Below, piece after piece: positions 9,086 to 20,980 of a stretch of 36,968 nucleotides of DNA (position 1 is the stretch's first letter; each line of letters opens with the position of its first letter). The DNA is from Clostridia bacterium (GTDB lineage Bacteria; Bacillota; Clostridia; Oscillospirales; SIG627): contig JAFSID010000062.1 in assembly GCA_017439965.1 (NCBI GenBank), forward strand, positions 1 to 36,968, given 5' to 3'. The notes beneath the pieces were generated by a model. The model did not search any database. It was not told the DNA's origin and worked only from the letters and a program-made list of their open reading frames with translations. The translations under genes were made by a program, and so were the position numbers.

Positions 9086-10549
9086 TTACTTAGCTACGCC
9101 GTTAACGGTAAGAGTGCCTATACCGTTAGGAACAAAGCGTCCGTAAATCGTGTCACTGTTTGCAACGCCGAATACGGTATTGTTTGCACAATCCTTTGTT
9201 GTAATCGTGGTAGAGCCAATGCCTGCGGTACCTGCAACGTATCCGGATTTATTAGTGTTTTCACCGTCAATGGTACATCCGACAACCTTGGCGTTAACAA
9301 TGTTTGAAATGTTTGTATCATCTCCCGAAACATAGCCAACGATTGCACCTGCGGACAGATAGTCGCCCTTAATCTTAGTGTTGGTTACTGAACAGTCCTT
9401 AATCTCAAGGTTAGATGAACAATAGCCCACAAGACCACCTACACCGCCTGAAAAATCAGAAGATATGGAAATCTCCGAATCAATGAGGTGACAGTCATTG
9501 AGTACAATGCCGTCACAGTTATCTGCATAAGCAACAAATGCGCCTGAGCCTGCATTGTATTTCTGTTCTATAACCTTGGAATTCTTAAGGGTAAGATTAT
9601 TAACCGTAACAGTAGTGCCTCCGAAATGAACGTCTCCGAAGAGAGGCGCGTTCAAGCCCGAAACTGTGTGACCGTTACCGTTGATGACAACCTTATTTAC
9701 AGTACCTCCGATATAGGGATTGATGTCGAGAGGAGTCCAGGTCTCGCCGTCAGCAAGCTGGATGTCTGCGGCAAGATTAACCACCGCCGTGGTATCGGAG
9801 ACGGTAGGAGTAAGAGCTGCCTGAAGGTCTGCCGCAGTAAATACGTTTACAACGGGAGTGCTGGGAGAGGAGGGCTCATACTCTGCGGGAATATCGTAGG
9901 TGTTGTCAAAGCTGTCAGGCTCGTAATTGAGCTGAGCGGCAAGAATCTGGATGTCAAATGCGCCGAGAGTCTTGTCCTGATACTCGTTGCCTGCAGACTC
10001 CTGCATCTTGAGTGCGATTCCGAGGTAAGCCTCGTCACCTGCTTCACCCATAGGCTTAAGAATACCGTAGGTGGTAGACTCAATGGTGTTAAGGAAGCTG
10101 CGAAGAGTTCCTACGTTCTTATAACCCGTGAGATTACGGTCGGGCATAGAAAGAACGGTTTCACTGGGGCAAACGTAAACGTCGATAACGTCTGCAATAT
10201 TCGCAAGCTTATCCACGCTTGTTCCCGATACGAACTTAGCGTACCACTTAAGAGCGAGCGTACCCTCGTTTTCAATCTTGAGGAGCTTTACCTCGGTATA
10301 GCCGGGCTCCCACTTGTCATAATCAAAGATAGGCGCCTTGCTATCCTTGATGCTTGCGTATTTGTCAGCGGTAGTATTGTCCTCGTCATACATTTCAAGG
10401 TCGAGTACCAGAGTACCTGACTGAATCTTGTTTCCCGTGCTTGTAACGCTGTCGGTAAACCACGCAAACGTAGTGCCGATGAGCATTGACGCACAGATAA
10501 GAAGGGAAAGTGCGCTTAAAATAAGCGATTGCTTTGTGCTTCTTTTCAT
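9086..10549 (-). CDS. SipW-dependent-type secreted protein with TasA/camelysin-like N-terminus and GLUG beta-helix tail
   Basis: The 487-residue protein starts with a SipW-cognate signal peptide: a basic start, a long hydrophobic core, then FAWFTDSVTSTGNKIQSGTL, the hallmark around the SipW cleavage site. Residues ~30-230 resemble the camelysin/TasA fold (WEPGYTEVKLLKIENEGTLALKW). After a Ser/Pro linker near 230, residues ~265-487 form a right-handed beta-helix-like region with GLUG-type repeats (GGLVGYCSSN, AGAIVGYVSG, SGYVAGTAG). The protein is therefore secreted and possibly polymer-forming or adhesive. No sipW or second tasA-like gene lies beside it, so processing must depend on a peptidase encoded elsewhere. 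AAAGGAG precedes the ATG. Confidence 0.88.
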   Translation of the reverse strand: MKRSTKQSLILSALSLLICASMLIGTTFAWFTDSVTSTGNKIQSGTLVLDLEMYDEDNTTADKYASIKDSKAPIFDYDKWEPGYTEVKLLKIENEGTLALKWYAKFVSGTSVDKLANIADVIDVYVCPSETVLSMPDRNLTGYKNVGTLRSFLNTIESTTYGILKPMGEAGDEAYLGIALKMQESAGNEYQDKTLGAFDIQILAAQLNYEPDSFDNTYDIPAEYEPSSPSTPVVNVFTAADLQAALTPTVSDTTAVVNLAADIQLADGETWTPLDINPYIGGTVNKVVINGNGHTVSGLNAPLFGDVHFGGTTVTVNNLTLKNSKVIEQKYNAGSGAFVAYADNCDGIVLNDCHLIDSEISISSDFSGGVGGLVGYCSSNLEIKDCSVTNTKIKGDYLSAGAIVGYVSGDDTNISNIVNAKVVGCTIDGENTNKSGYVAGTAGIGSTTITTKDCANNTVFGVANSDTIYGRFVPNGIGTLTVNGVAK

Positions 10550-10598
10550 TGTCTTTTTCTCCTTTAATAATATTGAATTGGATAATATATCAATATAA

Positions 10599-10627
10599 AT
10601 TATATTACTGTATTTTTATCTTGTCAA
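10599..10627 (-). promoter_or_regulatory. Consensus promoter of the SipW-type protein gene
   Basis: On the minus strand TTGACA (10622-10627) and TATAAT (10599-10604) are both perfect and separated by 17 bp, about 50 bp before the start codon at 10549. Confidence 0.8.
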
Positions 10628-10678
10628 GCATTATTTTGAAGGAATACCAAAAAACGTAAGCCGTACCTACAAAAAATA

Positions 10679-10707
10679 TTGCCAATTCTGCCGCATTGTG
10701 ATACAAT
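10679..10707 (+). promoter_or_regulatory. Promoter of the metallo-hydrolase/AEC operon
   Basis: TTGCCA (10679-10684), a 17-bp spacer and TACAAT (10702-10707) precede a strong ribosome binding site (AAGGAGA) that serves a very short ORF rather than the first full gene. Confidence 0.5.
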
Positions 10708-10731
10708 GTAGCTATTACAAGGAGACAGACT

Positions 10732-10820
10732 ATGAATATTGATAAAAGTATTAAAGAATTATAGGAAGGAATTGCCGTGATATTGCTTTCACCGCAGTTG
10801 AATATTTAGGTGCAAAATGA
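10732..10820 (+). pseudogene. Short frameshifted ORF remnant or leader peptide before the metallo-hydrolase
   Basis: AAGGAGACAGACT is followed by an ATG at 10732 that encodes only MNIDKSIKEL before TAG at 10762-10764. In another frame the sequence continues as GRNCRDIAFTAVEYLGAK and ends at a TGA (10818-10820) that overlaps the ATG of the next gene. One indel would join the two parts into a peptide of about 29 residues that is translationally coupled to the hydrolase. It is either a broken small gene or a leader peptide. I do not recognise a family. Confidence 0.3.
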
Positions 10821-11467
10821 AATTAACCGCATTTCAGTACGGCAAAACAGAGCTTGCCGAGGCTATGATATTTGAAAACGGCTCGTTTGATATAAAACAG
10901 CCGATAGCTCTGCTATTCTTTCTGATTGAGACGGGAGACAGAAAAATTCTCGTTGACGTCGGCTGTGACACGATGCCGGGCTTTCCTCTCTTCGAGCACA
11001 AAAGTCCCGTCGAGGTGCTTGAGGAATACGTAAGCCGTGAGAGTATAACCGACGTGATTATAACCCACGCACATCACGACCATATCGAAGCAGTAAAATA
11101 TTATAAAAGCGCCGACGTATACCTGCACCGTGATTCAGTTAAACACGCCGAGCCGTACAATATTGAAAAGCTCCGTATATTTGACGGCTCCTTCACGCTT
11201 TGCGAGGGTGTGGAGGTAATAGAAATCGGCGGTCACTCCTTCGGCTCCTGCATTGTAAGGCTTGACAGCCTCGTTCTGTGCGGAGACGAATGCTATTCCG
11301 AGAAAAATCTCACCGACCTCATTATGACTGGCTCAAGCGTTAACCGTGAAAACAGTCTTGCCTTTCTCACGGAATACCGCAAGCCGTGTTACAGCCCCAT
11401 ACTTTTCCACTCGCCCTCGGTCGTAGGCTTTGTGGGTCACAGAATTCTTTTTGAAACGGACGTGTAA
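10817..11467 (+). CDS. Metallo-beta-lactamase-fold hydrolase (lactonase-like)
   Basis: The 216-residue protein has the metal-binding motif HAHHDH at residues 84-89, preceded by ILVDVGCD near 44-51 and followed by GGHSFGS and LCGDE, the layout of the metallo-beta-lactamase hydrolase superfamily. Size and order resemble AHL-lactonase-like and related esterases, not antibiotic-resistance enzymes, but the substrate is unknown. It is probably cytoplasmic, as no signal peptide is visible. The stop codon lies 2 bases before the start of the AEC transporter gene, so the two are almost certainly co-transcribed; the pair may export and hydrolyse related organic acids or esters. That link is inference. 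Confidence 0.85.
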   Translation: MKLTAFQYGKTELAEAMIFENGSFDIKQPIALLFFLIETGDRKILVDVGCDTMPGFPLFEHKSPVEVLEEYVSRESITDVIITHAHHDHIEAVKYYKSADVYLHRDSVKHAEPYNIEKLRIFDGSFTLCEGVEVIEIGGHSFGSCIVRLDSLVLCGDECYSEKNLTDLIMTGSSVNRENSLAFLTEYRKPCYSPILFHSPSVVGFVGHRILFETDV

Positions 11468-11469
11468 AA

Positions 11470-12381
11470 ATGATACCTCAGCTTTTACTTTACAAAATAC
11501 TTCAGCTTTCCGTTGCTATGGCACTCGGCTTTATACTGGTAAAATTAAAGCTTTTGAAAAGTGCGGACTCAACCGCCCTCTCAAAGCTTTCGCTCTACGT
11601 GCTTATGCCGTCGGCAATAATCAACGCCTTCAGCATTGAGCTGACCCCAAGCATTTCCAAGGGAATCGCGCTCGCCTTTCTCTCGGCTTTCGTTCTCAAC
11701 GGCGCGCTTTTACTGGTAGACCTCGGCTTTAAAAAAATCTGTCGCGCAACCGCCGTCGAGCGTGCATCGGTGGTATACCCGAACGCCGCTAACCTCATTA
11801 TCCCCATCGTATCCTTCGTGCTCGGTGAGGAATGGGTAGTGTATAGCTGTGCGTTTATGTCGGTACAGCTCTTCTTCCTCTGGACTCACGGCATCAAGCT
11901 TTTCACGGGAAAGCTCAATCTCAAGAAAATCGTCACGAACGTAAACATCATCGCAATCGTTATCGGCGCTCTTCTTATGGTAACGGGAATAAAGCTTCCG
12001 CAATTCGCTCTCGATATTACCTCCTCCTTCGGCTCAATGCTCGGAAATATCGGAATGGTTATTGCGGGTATGATGGCGGCTCAGGTGGATTTCAAGAAAA
12101 TGCTTGCAAAAAAGCGACTTTATCTGGTCGCTCTGATGCGTATGATAATATGCCCGTTTTTGACCCTTGCAATAGTAAAGCTTTTACTTTTGGTGTTCGA
12201 TATTCCAAACGTCGAAAAGATACTTCTCATATCCTATCTCGCATCGATCACACCCTCGGCGGCAACGGTTATGCAGTTTGCACTGCTTCACTCGGACGAG
12301 GCTGATTACTCGGTTGCGATAAACATCGTCACAACGCTTCTGTGCATCGTGACGATGCCCATATTCGTATTCTTGTATTAA
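11470..12381 (+). CDS. AEC family transporter (auxin efflux carrier-like permease)
   Basis: The 303-residue protein has about ten hydrophobic segments. Its N-terminus (LGFILVKLKLLKSADSTALSKLSLYVLMPSAIINAF) and the C-terminal SITPSAATVMQFA region are typical of AEC permeases, which move malate, lactate and other small carboxylates in bacteria. It starts 2 bases after the metallo-hydrolase stop codon, giving a two-gene operon that ends at a terminator. The transported compound is not predictable. The auxin name is historical and says nothing about this organism. Confidence 0.88.
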   Translation: MIPQLLLYKILQLSVAMALGFILVKLKLLKSADSTALSKLSLYVLMPSAIINAFSIELTPSISKGIALAFLSAFVLNGALLLVDLGFKKICRATAVERASVVYPNAANLIIPIVSFVLGEEWVVYSCAFMSVQLFFLWTHGIKLFTGKLNLKKIVTNVNIIAIVIGALLMVTGIKLPQFALDITSSFGSMLGNIGMVIAGMMAAQVDFKKMLAKKRLYLVALMRMIICPFLTLAIVKLLLLVFDIPNVEKILLISYLASITPSAATVMQFALLHSDEADYSVAINIVTTLLCIVTMPIFVFLY

Positions 12382-12388
12382 AAGAAAA

Positions 12389-12415
12389 GAGGCTAAGTCT
12401 TAAAGGCTTAGTCTC
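12389..12415. terminator. Terminator between the AEC operon and the HAD phosphatase
   Basis: GAGGCTAAG (12389-12397) pairs with CTTAGTCTC (12407-12415) with one G-U pair and a 9-nt loop. A-rich sequence lies on the left and a T-rich tract on the right, between two convergent genes. Confidence 0.7.
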
Positions 12416-12447
12416 TTACTTTTCATAGAAAAACGGTATATTAATTG

Positions 12448-13266
12448 TCAAATCCTTATAAGTCCCATCTCAATATCCGAAATGATTTTTGCAAGAGCGT
12501 GCTCCTCGTTGGAGACGGTCACAAGGTCAGACGCATCAATTGCTGTTTTTGAAGCGTTTGAAACCGCAATTCCCAAGCCTGCTACACTGAGCATAGAAGC
12601 GTCGTTATCGTTATCACCGAAGGCGATAGTACGGCTCATCGGTATATTGAGCATTTCGGCAAGGCGGACGAGGAGAGGTCCCTTTCCGACTCCGAGAGGA
12701 AGTATTTCGTAATATGTAATATCCGAGCGGAGAAGGAGATATTTCTCTCCGAAATCGGTCTTTTCAAGCTCCTCTATCATACGGTCAAGCGCCTTTGGAG
12801 GAGCGGCAAACAGAAGCTTGGCAATTTCTCCGTCAAACTCGTCAATCGCACATTCGATATGCTCAAGCCTTTCGTCACTCAAATGCTTTAAAACGCTATC
12901 GTTCGTGCGCACGCACAGAATCTTATCGTGCATGGTAATTTCAATACCAATATCGTCAAAGCCACGCTCAACAAACCTTGCAGTTTCAAGCACGCTTGAG
13001 TCAACGCAGGTTTTCCAGAGGATTTCATTATTTTCAGTATCGTAAATTGCAAGACCGTTTCCGCATCCGATAGGAGCGTTGACCGATATCTTTTCAAGAA
13101 TTGCAGAAACGGCAAAGGGCATACGTCCCGTCATAAACGTAAATATACCGCCCTCACTCATAAAATATTCTATTGCTCGGCGGTTTTCGGAGGATATCGA
13201 CTTATCGCGTCGAAGCAGAGTTCCGTCAAGGTCGGTGGCAATTAAAATTCCGTCAAATTTTCCCAT
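12448..13266 (-). CDS. Cof-type HAD-IIB family phosphatase
   Basis: The 272-residue protein carries HAD motif I as ATDLDGTLL (nucleophile Asp12, acid/base Asp14), motif II near TFMTGR, and motif IV as AFGDNDNDASML, with the C2B cap inserted between them. These enzymes dephosphorylate sugar phosphates or other phosphometabolites in the cytoplasm. Length and motif spacing are normal for the Cof/YbiV-like group. AAAAGGAT precedes the ATG. The gene is divergent from the YitT-family gene. The physiological substrate cannot be inferred from sequence. Confidence 0.92.
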   Translation of the reverse strand: MGKFDGILIATDLDGTLLRRDKSISSENRRAIEYFMSEGGIFTFMTGRMPFAVSAILEKISVNAPIGCGNGLAIYDTENNEILWKTCVDSSVLETARFVERGFDDIGIEITMHDKILCVRTNDSVLKHLSDERLEHIECAIDEFDGEIAKLLFAAPPKALDRMIEELEKTDFGEKYLLLRSDITYYEILPLGVGKGPLLVRLAEMLNIPMSRTIAFGDNDNDASMLSVAGLGIAVSNASKTAIDASDLVTVSNEEHALAKIISDIEMGLIRI

Positions 13267-13301
13267 TCCATATCCTTTTAATACAAGTATTTTTGTATAC
13301 C

Positions 13302-13330
13302 ATTATACACGCATTCGCCCTATTTTTCAA
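13302..13330 (-). promoter_or_regulatory. Promoter of the HAD phosphatase gene
   Basis: On the minus strand TTGAAA (13325-13330), a 17-bp spacer and TATAAT (13302-13307). Confidence 0.65.
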
Positions 13331-13358
13331 TACTTTTCAGGATTTTTTTCAAAAACCG

Positions 13359-13387
13359 TTGACAAAAAATTTACGGGCTATTATAAT
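13359..13387 (+). promoter_or_regulatory. Consensus promoter of the YitT-family gene
   Basis: TTGACA (13359-13364) and TATAAT (13382-13387) with a 17-bp spacer lie 31 bp before the chosen ATG at 13419. This decides the start: an in-frame upstream start at 13173 would lie inside the divergent phosphatase gene and upstream of the promoter. Confidence 0.8.
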
Positions 13388-13418
13388 CCCCGTGAACAAA
13401 TTCCCAAAGGAGCAAAAA

Positions 13419-14258
13419 ATGAAAAAAATCACTGAATATTTACTTATGTCTCTCGGCTCGGTAGCCCTTGCCGTAGGAGTATATTTTTTCAAAGTACCCA
13501 ACGGCTTTTCAACGGGAGGCGTATCGGGTATCGGCACTCTCTTATCCCGTCTCACCCCAATCGGCGCAGGTGTGTGGATATGGTGCCTCAACCTCGTTCT
13601 GTTGCTTATCGGCTTTGCGGTGCTCGGCAAGTCAACGGGCATCAAAACCGTATATTGCAGTCTCCTTTACTCGTCCCTCACCTTCGTTTTTGAAGTTATC
13701 TGTCCTCTTTCCTCTCCCCTGACAGACCAGCCGTTGCTTGAGCTTATTTACGCAATGCTCCTCACCTCAATCGGCTCTGCCGTGATTTTTAATATGAAGG
13801 GCTCTGCGGGAGGTACGGATATCGTCGCACTCATCCTCAAGAAATACACAAGCCTTGACGTAGGACGCGCGCTGCTTATCGTTGACTTTATCGTTGCAGT
13901 ATCCTCCTTTGCGGTTTTCGGAATAAAAACGGGACTCTTTTCGCTGCTCGGTCTTTTCGCAAAGGCTTTCATCGTGGATGCGGTAATTGAAAACCTCAAT
14001 ACCTGCAAATACTTCGTGGTCATCACCACTGAAAAGGATAAGGTTTCCGAGTACATAATAAAGAAGCTTCATCACGGCGCAACCTCCGCCGTCGGAATAG
14101 GAGAATACACGGGTGAGAAAAAGGCAATTATTCACACGGTGTGCAAGAGAATTGAGGCTATAAAGCTCCGCTCAAGAATCAAGGAAATAGACCCTCACGC
14201 CTTTATAATAATCACCACAAGCTCAGAAATAATCGGCAGAGGCTTTCGCAACGTATAA
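13419..14258 (+). CDS. YitT family membrane protein (DUF161 plus DUF2179)
   Basis: The 279-residue protein begins MKKITEYLLMSLGSVALAVG, with AAAGGAG six bases upstream. Five to six hydrophobic segments carry the family motifs FKVPNGFSTGGVSGIGTLL and GSAGGTDIVALIL, followed by a soluble C-terminal domain ending in a string like IDPHAFIIITTSSEIIGRGF, the DUF2179 signature. Such proteins are common in Firmicutes, with several paralogues per genome. Their role is unknown, though transport has been suggested. It has its own promoter, and the following zinc-ribbon gene has another, so they need not form an operon. Confidence 0.9.
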   Translation: MKKITEYLLMSLGSVALAVGVYFFKVPNGFSTGGVSGIGTLLSRLTPIGAGVWIWCLNLVLLLIGFAVLGKSTGIKTVYCSLLYSSLTFVFEVICPLSSPLTDQPLLELIYAMLLTSIGSAVIFNMKGSAGGTDIVALILKKYTSLDVGRALLIVDFIVAVSSFAVFGIKTGLFSLLGLFAKAFIVDAVIENLNTCKYFVVITTEKDKVSEYIIKKLHHGATSAVGIGEYTGEKKAIIHTVCKRIEAIKLRSRIKEIDPHAFIIITTSSEIIGRGFRNV

Positions 14259-14261
14259 ATA

Positions 14262-14290
14262 TTGACAAATTCCGCAAACGAGTATATAAT
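14262..14290 (+). promoter_or_regulatory. Consensus promoter of the zinc-ribbon gene
   Basis: TTGACA (14262-14267) and TATAAT (14285-14290) are both perfect and separated by 17 bp, 31 bp before the ATG at 14322. Confidence 0.78.
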
Positions 14291-14321
14291 TCTAATATAA
14301 TAAAAATAAGGAGGTACGGTT

Positions 14322-14651
14322 ATGTACTGTCCACATTGCGGTAAGGAAATTGCGGATATAGCGGTTATTTGTCCCGCCTGCGGAACCAAGGTTGAGAAGG
14401 TCATAGCGCCCGTTGAGGCTGACAAGTCAAGCTTCTGGTTCGGGCTTTTGTCCTTTTTCTTCCCGATAGTCGGATTGATTCTGTTTATCGTATGGAAGGA
14501 TAATATGCCAAAGCGTGCAAAATCCGCGGGAATAGGTGCAATTATAGGAGTCATCGCGGGAATCGTTCTCTCGATTCTGTTATCCGTGCTGATATCGGCT
14601 CTCAGCTTTATGATGTCGGGAATAATTGCGGAATCAACGTATTATATGTAA
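14322..14651 (+). CDS. Zinc-ribbon membrane protein
   Basis: The 109-residue protein has an N-terminal zinc ribbon with two CxxC knuckles (Cys3/Cys6 and Cys17/Cys20), a short linker, then two hydrophobic segments (about residues 43-64 and 72-103). The zinc-ribbon domain probably faces the cytoplasm. Small proteins of this plan are frequent in Clostridia and have no assigned function. AAGGAGG precedes the ATG. It lies 18 bases before the PHP phosphatase gene and is likely co-transcribed with it. Confidence 0.85.
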   Translation: MYCPHCGKEIADIAVICPACGTKVEKVIAPVEADKSSFWFGLLSFFFPIVGLILFIVWKDNMPKRAKSAGIGAIIGVIAGIVLSILLSVLISALSFMMSGIIAESTYYM

Positions 14652-14669
14652 GCATTCAGGAGATGTACC

Positions 14670-15509
14670 ATGAAAATAACACACGACTTTCACATACATA
14701 CAAGGCTTTCTCTCTGTGCGGGGCCTAACGGCGGTACTCTTCAGGGATATCTGAAGAACGCAAAGGAGCTGGGACTTACGACCCTCGGCTTTGCCGAGCA
14801 TTTCTGGGATGCAGGGGTAGGCTTTGACTCTCTTTATATTCCAAGCAGAAACGGAAAAGACGTTCCTTGGTATTATAAGACTCAGAATTTTGAGCACATT
14901 TACGAATTAAAAAAAGAAATAGACGCTACCGATACGGGTGACGTCCGAGTGCTCTTCGGTGTAGAGGGAGAATATGACCCCGTCAATCACGGAATTGCCG
15001 TCACCGAAGAGGTTGCAGAGCAGCTTGACTTTATAATCGTGCCCAACTCTCACACGCATATGATGATGGACAAGGCGCTTTATACTCCGCTTGAGGCTCA
15101 CCGTGACTATATGGTAAAGGCACTTGAGGAAATTGCCACCTGTCCTATGGCAAAGTACGTCAAGGCTATCGCACATCCCTTTGACCCCGTCACAGTTCCG
15201 CTTGACGAGGAAACGAAAATTCTGACAATTATCTCGGACGACGTATTCAAGAGAGTTTTCACTCTTATGGCGGAAAAGAATATTGCATTCGAAATAAACA
15301 CCGGTACGATGAGCAGTATTTACAGAAACACCACGGAAACGGAAGAGCACGAAAGAATGTTTTATCTCGCTAAGGCGTGCGGATGTAAATTCTCCTTCGG
15401 CAGTGACGCTCACAGCGAAGCAGGTCAGCTCAAGCATCCCGAGTTTTCTCAGAAGCTGGTTGACCTTTTGAGTCTCACCGAGGATGATATTGCAGACTTT
15501 GTAAAATAA
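14670..15509 (+). CDS. PHP-domain histidinol-phosphatase-like phosphoesterase (HisJ family)
   Basis: The 279-residue protein shows the four PHP motifs: DFHIHT (His8, His10), AEHFWD (Glu43, His44), GVEGEY (Glu99, Glu101) with NSHTH (His128, His130), and SDAHS near the C-terminus, all expected metal ligands. HisJ-type enzymes remove phosphate from L-histidinol phosphate. No other histidine biosynthesis genes are nearby, so the true substrate could be another phosphoester. It is cytoplasmic. Its stop codon (15507-15509) directly abuts the stop codon of the convergent AraC gene at 15510, leaving no room for a separate terminator. Confidence 0.87.
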   Translation: MKITHDFHIHTRLSLCAGPNGGTLQGYLKNAKELGLTTLGFAEHFWDAGVGFDSLYIPSRNGKDVPWYYKTQNFEHIYELKKEIDATDTGDVRVLFGVEGEYDPVNHGIAVTEEVAEQLDFIIVPNSHTHMMMDKALYTPLEAHRDYMVKALEEIATCPMAKYVKAIAHPFDPVTVPLDEETKILTIISDDVFKRVFTLMAEKNIAFEINTGTMSSIYRNTTETEEHERMFYLAKACGCKFSFGSDAHSEAGQLKHPEFSQKLVDLLSLTEDDIADFVK

Positions 15510-19293
<3,784 letters not shown>

Positions 19294-19296
19294 TTA

Positions 19297-19325
19297 CAAG
19301 GCGGTCTGGATTACTGACCGCCTTG
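19297..19325 (+). terminator. Intrinsic terminator of lacZ
   Basis: A perfect 10-bp stem (19297-19306 with 19316-19325) with a 9-nt loop and an ATTTTAA tail follows the lacZ stop codon. Confidence 0.8.
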
Positions 19326-19335
19326 ATTTTAAGTG

Positions 19336-19364
19336 TTGACATTTTTTGTGAATTGTATTAAAAT
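19336..19364 (+). promoter_or_regulatory. Promoter of galE
   Basis: TTGACA (19336-19341), a 17-bp spacer and TAAAAT (19359-19364), 38 bp before the galE ATG. galE can therefore be expressed independently of lacZ. Confidence 0.75.
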
Positions 19365-19402
19365 ATAAGGTGATAGTTTTCCACCTTGACGAAAGGACAG
19401 TT

Positions 19403-20401
19403 ATGGCAGTATTAATTACGGGAGCAACGGGATATATCGGCTCTCATACCGTAGTTGAGCTTTTGAACAGAGGCTATGAGACGGTTCTCGTTGACAATCT
19501 TTCAAACTCAGATATCTCCGTTCTTGACAAAATAGAAGAAATAACGGGCAAGCGACCCGTCTTTTACGAGCTTGACGTTGCAATTCGTGAAAACGTAGAA
19601 AGGATTTTCTCGGAAAATCATATCGACGCGGTAATACATTTTGCGGGACTTAAGGCTGTTGGAGAATCCTGTAAGCTTCCCTCGCTCTACTATTACAATA
19701 ACATAGCCTCGGCAACCGCTGTCAGCGACGTTGCCGCGCGTCACGGCTGCTTTAAAATTATCTTTTCCTCCTCTGCAACCGTTTACGGCGAGCCTGAGAC
19801 CGTGCCGATAACCGAGGATTTTCCGTTACATACCTCCAACCCCTACGGCACCACCAAGCTTCTCATAGAAAATATTTACCGCGATGCATACGCATACGAT
19901 AACCGCTGGAACATAACGCTTTTGCGCTACTTTAACCCCATCGGCTCTCACGAATCGGGCTTGCTCGGTGACGACCCCAACGGTATCCCGAACAATCTTA
20001 TGCCCTACATCACGAGAGTTGCCGCAGGACAGCTTGAAAAATTGAGTGTTTTCGGAAACGATTATCCCACCCGCGACGGAACGGGAGTCAGAGACTACAT
20101 TCACGTCGTTGACCTTGCAATCGGTCACGTTGCCGCGCTCGAAAGGATGACCGAGACGGGCGTACATACCTTCAACTTAGGAACGGGTAAGGGATGTAGC
20201 GTGCTTGAGATAATCGAAGCCTTTGAGCGTGTAAACGGAGTTAAGATTCCATACGTTATAACCGAAAGACGTTCGGGAGACGTTCCCGAATACTATGCGG
20301 ATTCCTCAAAGGCTGAGCGTGAGCTTGGCTGGAAGGCAGAACGAGACATAGACGATATGTGCCGTTCAGCGTGGAATTTCATAGTAAGGACGAAAAAATA
20401 A
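19403..20401 (+). CDS. galE: UDP-glucose 4-epimerase
   Basis: The protein is 332 residues from the ATG at 19403, which follows GAAAGGACAGTT; an upstream in-frame GTG at 19370 lies just downstream of the -10 element and is not used. The Rossmann motif GATGYIGSH is at residues 7-15, and the catalytic pair Tyr148/Lys152 sits in NPYGTTK after SSSATVYG, the pattern of extended short-chain dehydrogenase GalE proteins. It interconverts UDP-galactose and UDP-glucose, completing galactose use after LacZ or supplying UDP-galactose for glycans. galK and galT are not in the window. A lipoprotein gene follows 12 bases later, probably in the same transcript. Confidence 0.95.
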   Translation: MAVLITGATGYIGSHTVVELLNRGYETVLVDNLSNSDISVLDKIEEITGKRPVFYELDVAIRENVERIFSENHIDAVIHFAGLKAVGESCKLPSLYYYNNIASATAVSDVAARHGCFKIIFSSSATVYGEPETVPITEDFPLHTSNPYGTTKLLIENIYRDAYAYDNRWNITLLRYFNPIGSHESGLLGDDPNGIPNNLMPYITRVAAGQLEKLSVFGNDYPTRDGTGVRDYIHVVDLAIGHVAALERMTETGVHTFNLGTGKGCSVLEIIEAFERVNGVKIPYVITERRSGDVPEYYADSSKAERELGWKAERDIDDMCRSAWNFIVRTKK

Positions 20402-20413
20402 CGGGAGATCAAT

Positions 20414-20980
20414 ATGAAAAAAACTTTTCTCATCATTTTAACTCTTGCGCTGCTTTTGACCTTCGTTTCCTGCCGTAAAAATACAAACGGCGACGACGAA
20501 GGCTTCGGCAAGGACGTTGACATTGAAATGCTTGAGGGAGATTCTCTCAACGTTGTGCTTTTATTACCTGAGACCTGGACGGAATCCTCATCCAGCTATC
20601 AGGGAACCGAAATACGCCACTACACCGCCCCTTCCGACGGCAAGGGCGACGTCTTTTCCGAAAGCATATCGGTTACCACAGAGGCTGTGAAGGAGGAAAT
20701 GACGCTTGAGGCTTACACAAATGCAAACGTTGACGTATTCAAAAAAATATTCAACGGTTTCAAAATGATTTCCGAAGCAGAAGCTATCGCGCTTGGAGAC
20801 GTTGACGGAATGAGAGTCGTATATTCCTATACCGCAGGAGCGCTTAACATCGTTATCGACCAGACCTTTGCCATCAAGGACGGCAAGGCTTATATGATAA
20901 CCTGCAACGCAACCGAGGAGTCCTACGGTGAATATTCCGAAATTTTCTCCTCTGCGATAGAAAGCTTTAAAATTAATTAA
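20414..20980 (+). CDS. Putative lipoprotein with DcrB/PsbP-like domain
   Basis: The 188-residue protein begins with a lipoprotein signal peptide: MKKTF, a hydrophobic run, then LTFVSC with Cys19 as the likely lipid-modified residue (an imperfect lipobox). The mature part, after a short acidic linker, has an alternating strand/helix pattern (ETWTESSSSYQGTEIRHY, GDVDGMRVVYSYTA, KAYMITCNATEESYGEYSEIF) resembling DUF1795/DcrB or PsbP-like folds. The Cys in the mature part is unusual for an exported protein. It is probably anchored on the outer face of the membrane. It is co-transcribed with galE by position, though a functional link is doubtful. Confidence 0.75.
   Translation: MKKTFLIILTLALLLTFVSCRKNTNGDDEGFGKDVDIEMLEGDSLNVVLLLPETWTESSSSYQGTEIRHYTAPSDGKGDVFSESISVTTEAVKEEMTLEAYTNANVDVFKKIFNGFKMISEAEAIALGDVDGMRVVYSYTAGALNIVIDQTFAIKDGKAYMITCNATEESYGEYSEIFSSAIESFKIN

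Noticed and set aside
9626..10420. Plus-strand ORF of 264 codons opposite the SipW-type gene
   Set aside because: The minus strand has the SipW signal peptide and a camelysin-like domain with promoter and terminator; the plus frame has none of these.
13173..13418. N-terminal extension of the YitT-family protein from 13173
   Set aside because: It would overlap the divergent phosphatase gene and lie upstream of a consensus promoter; AAAGGAG precedes the ATG at 13419.
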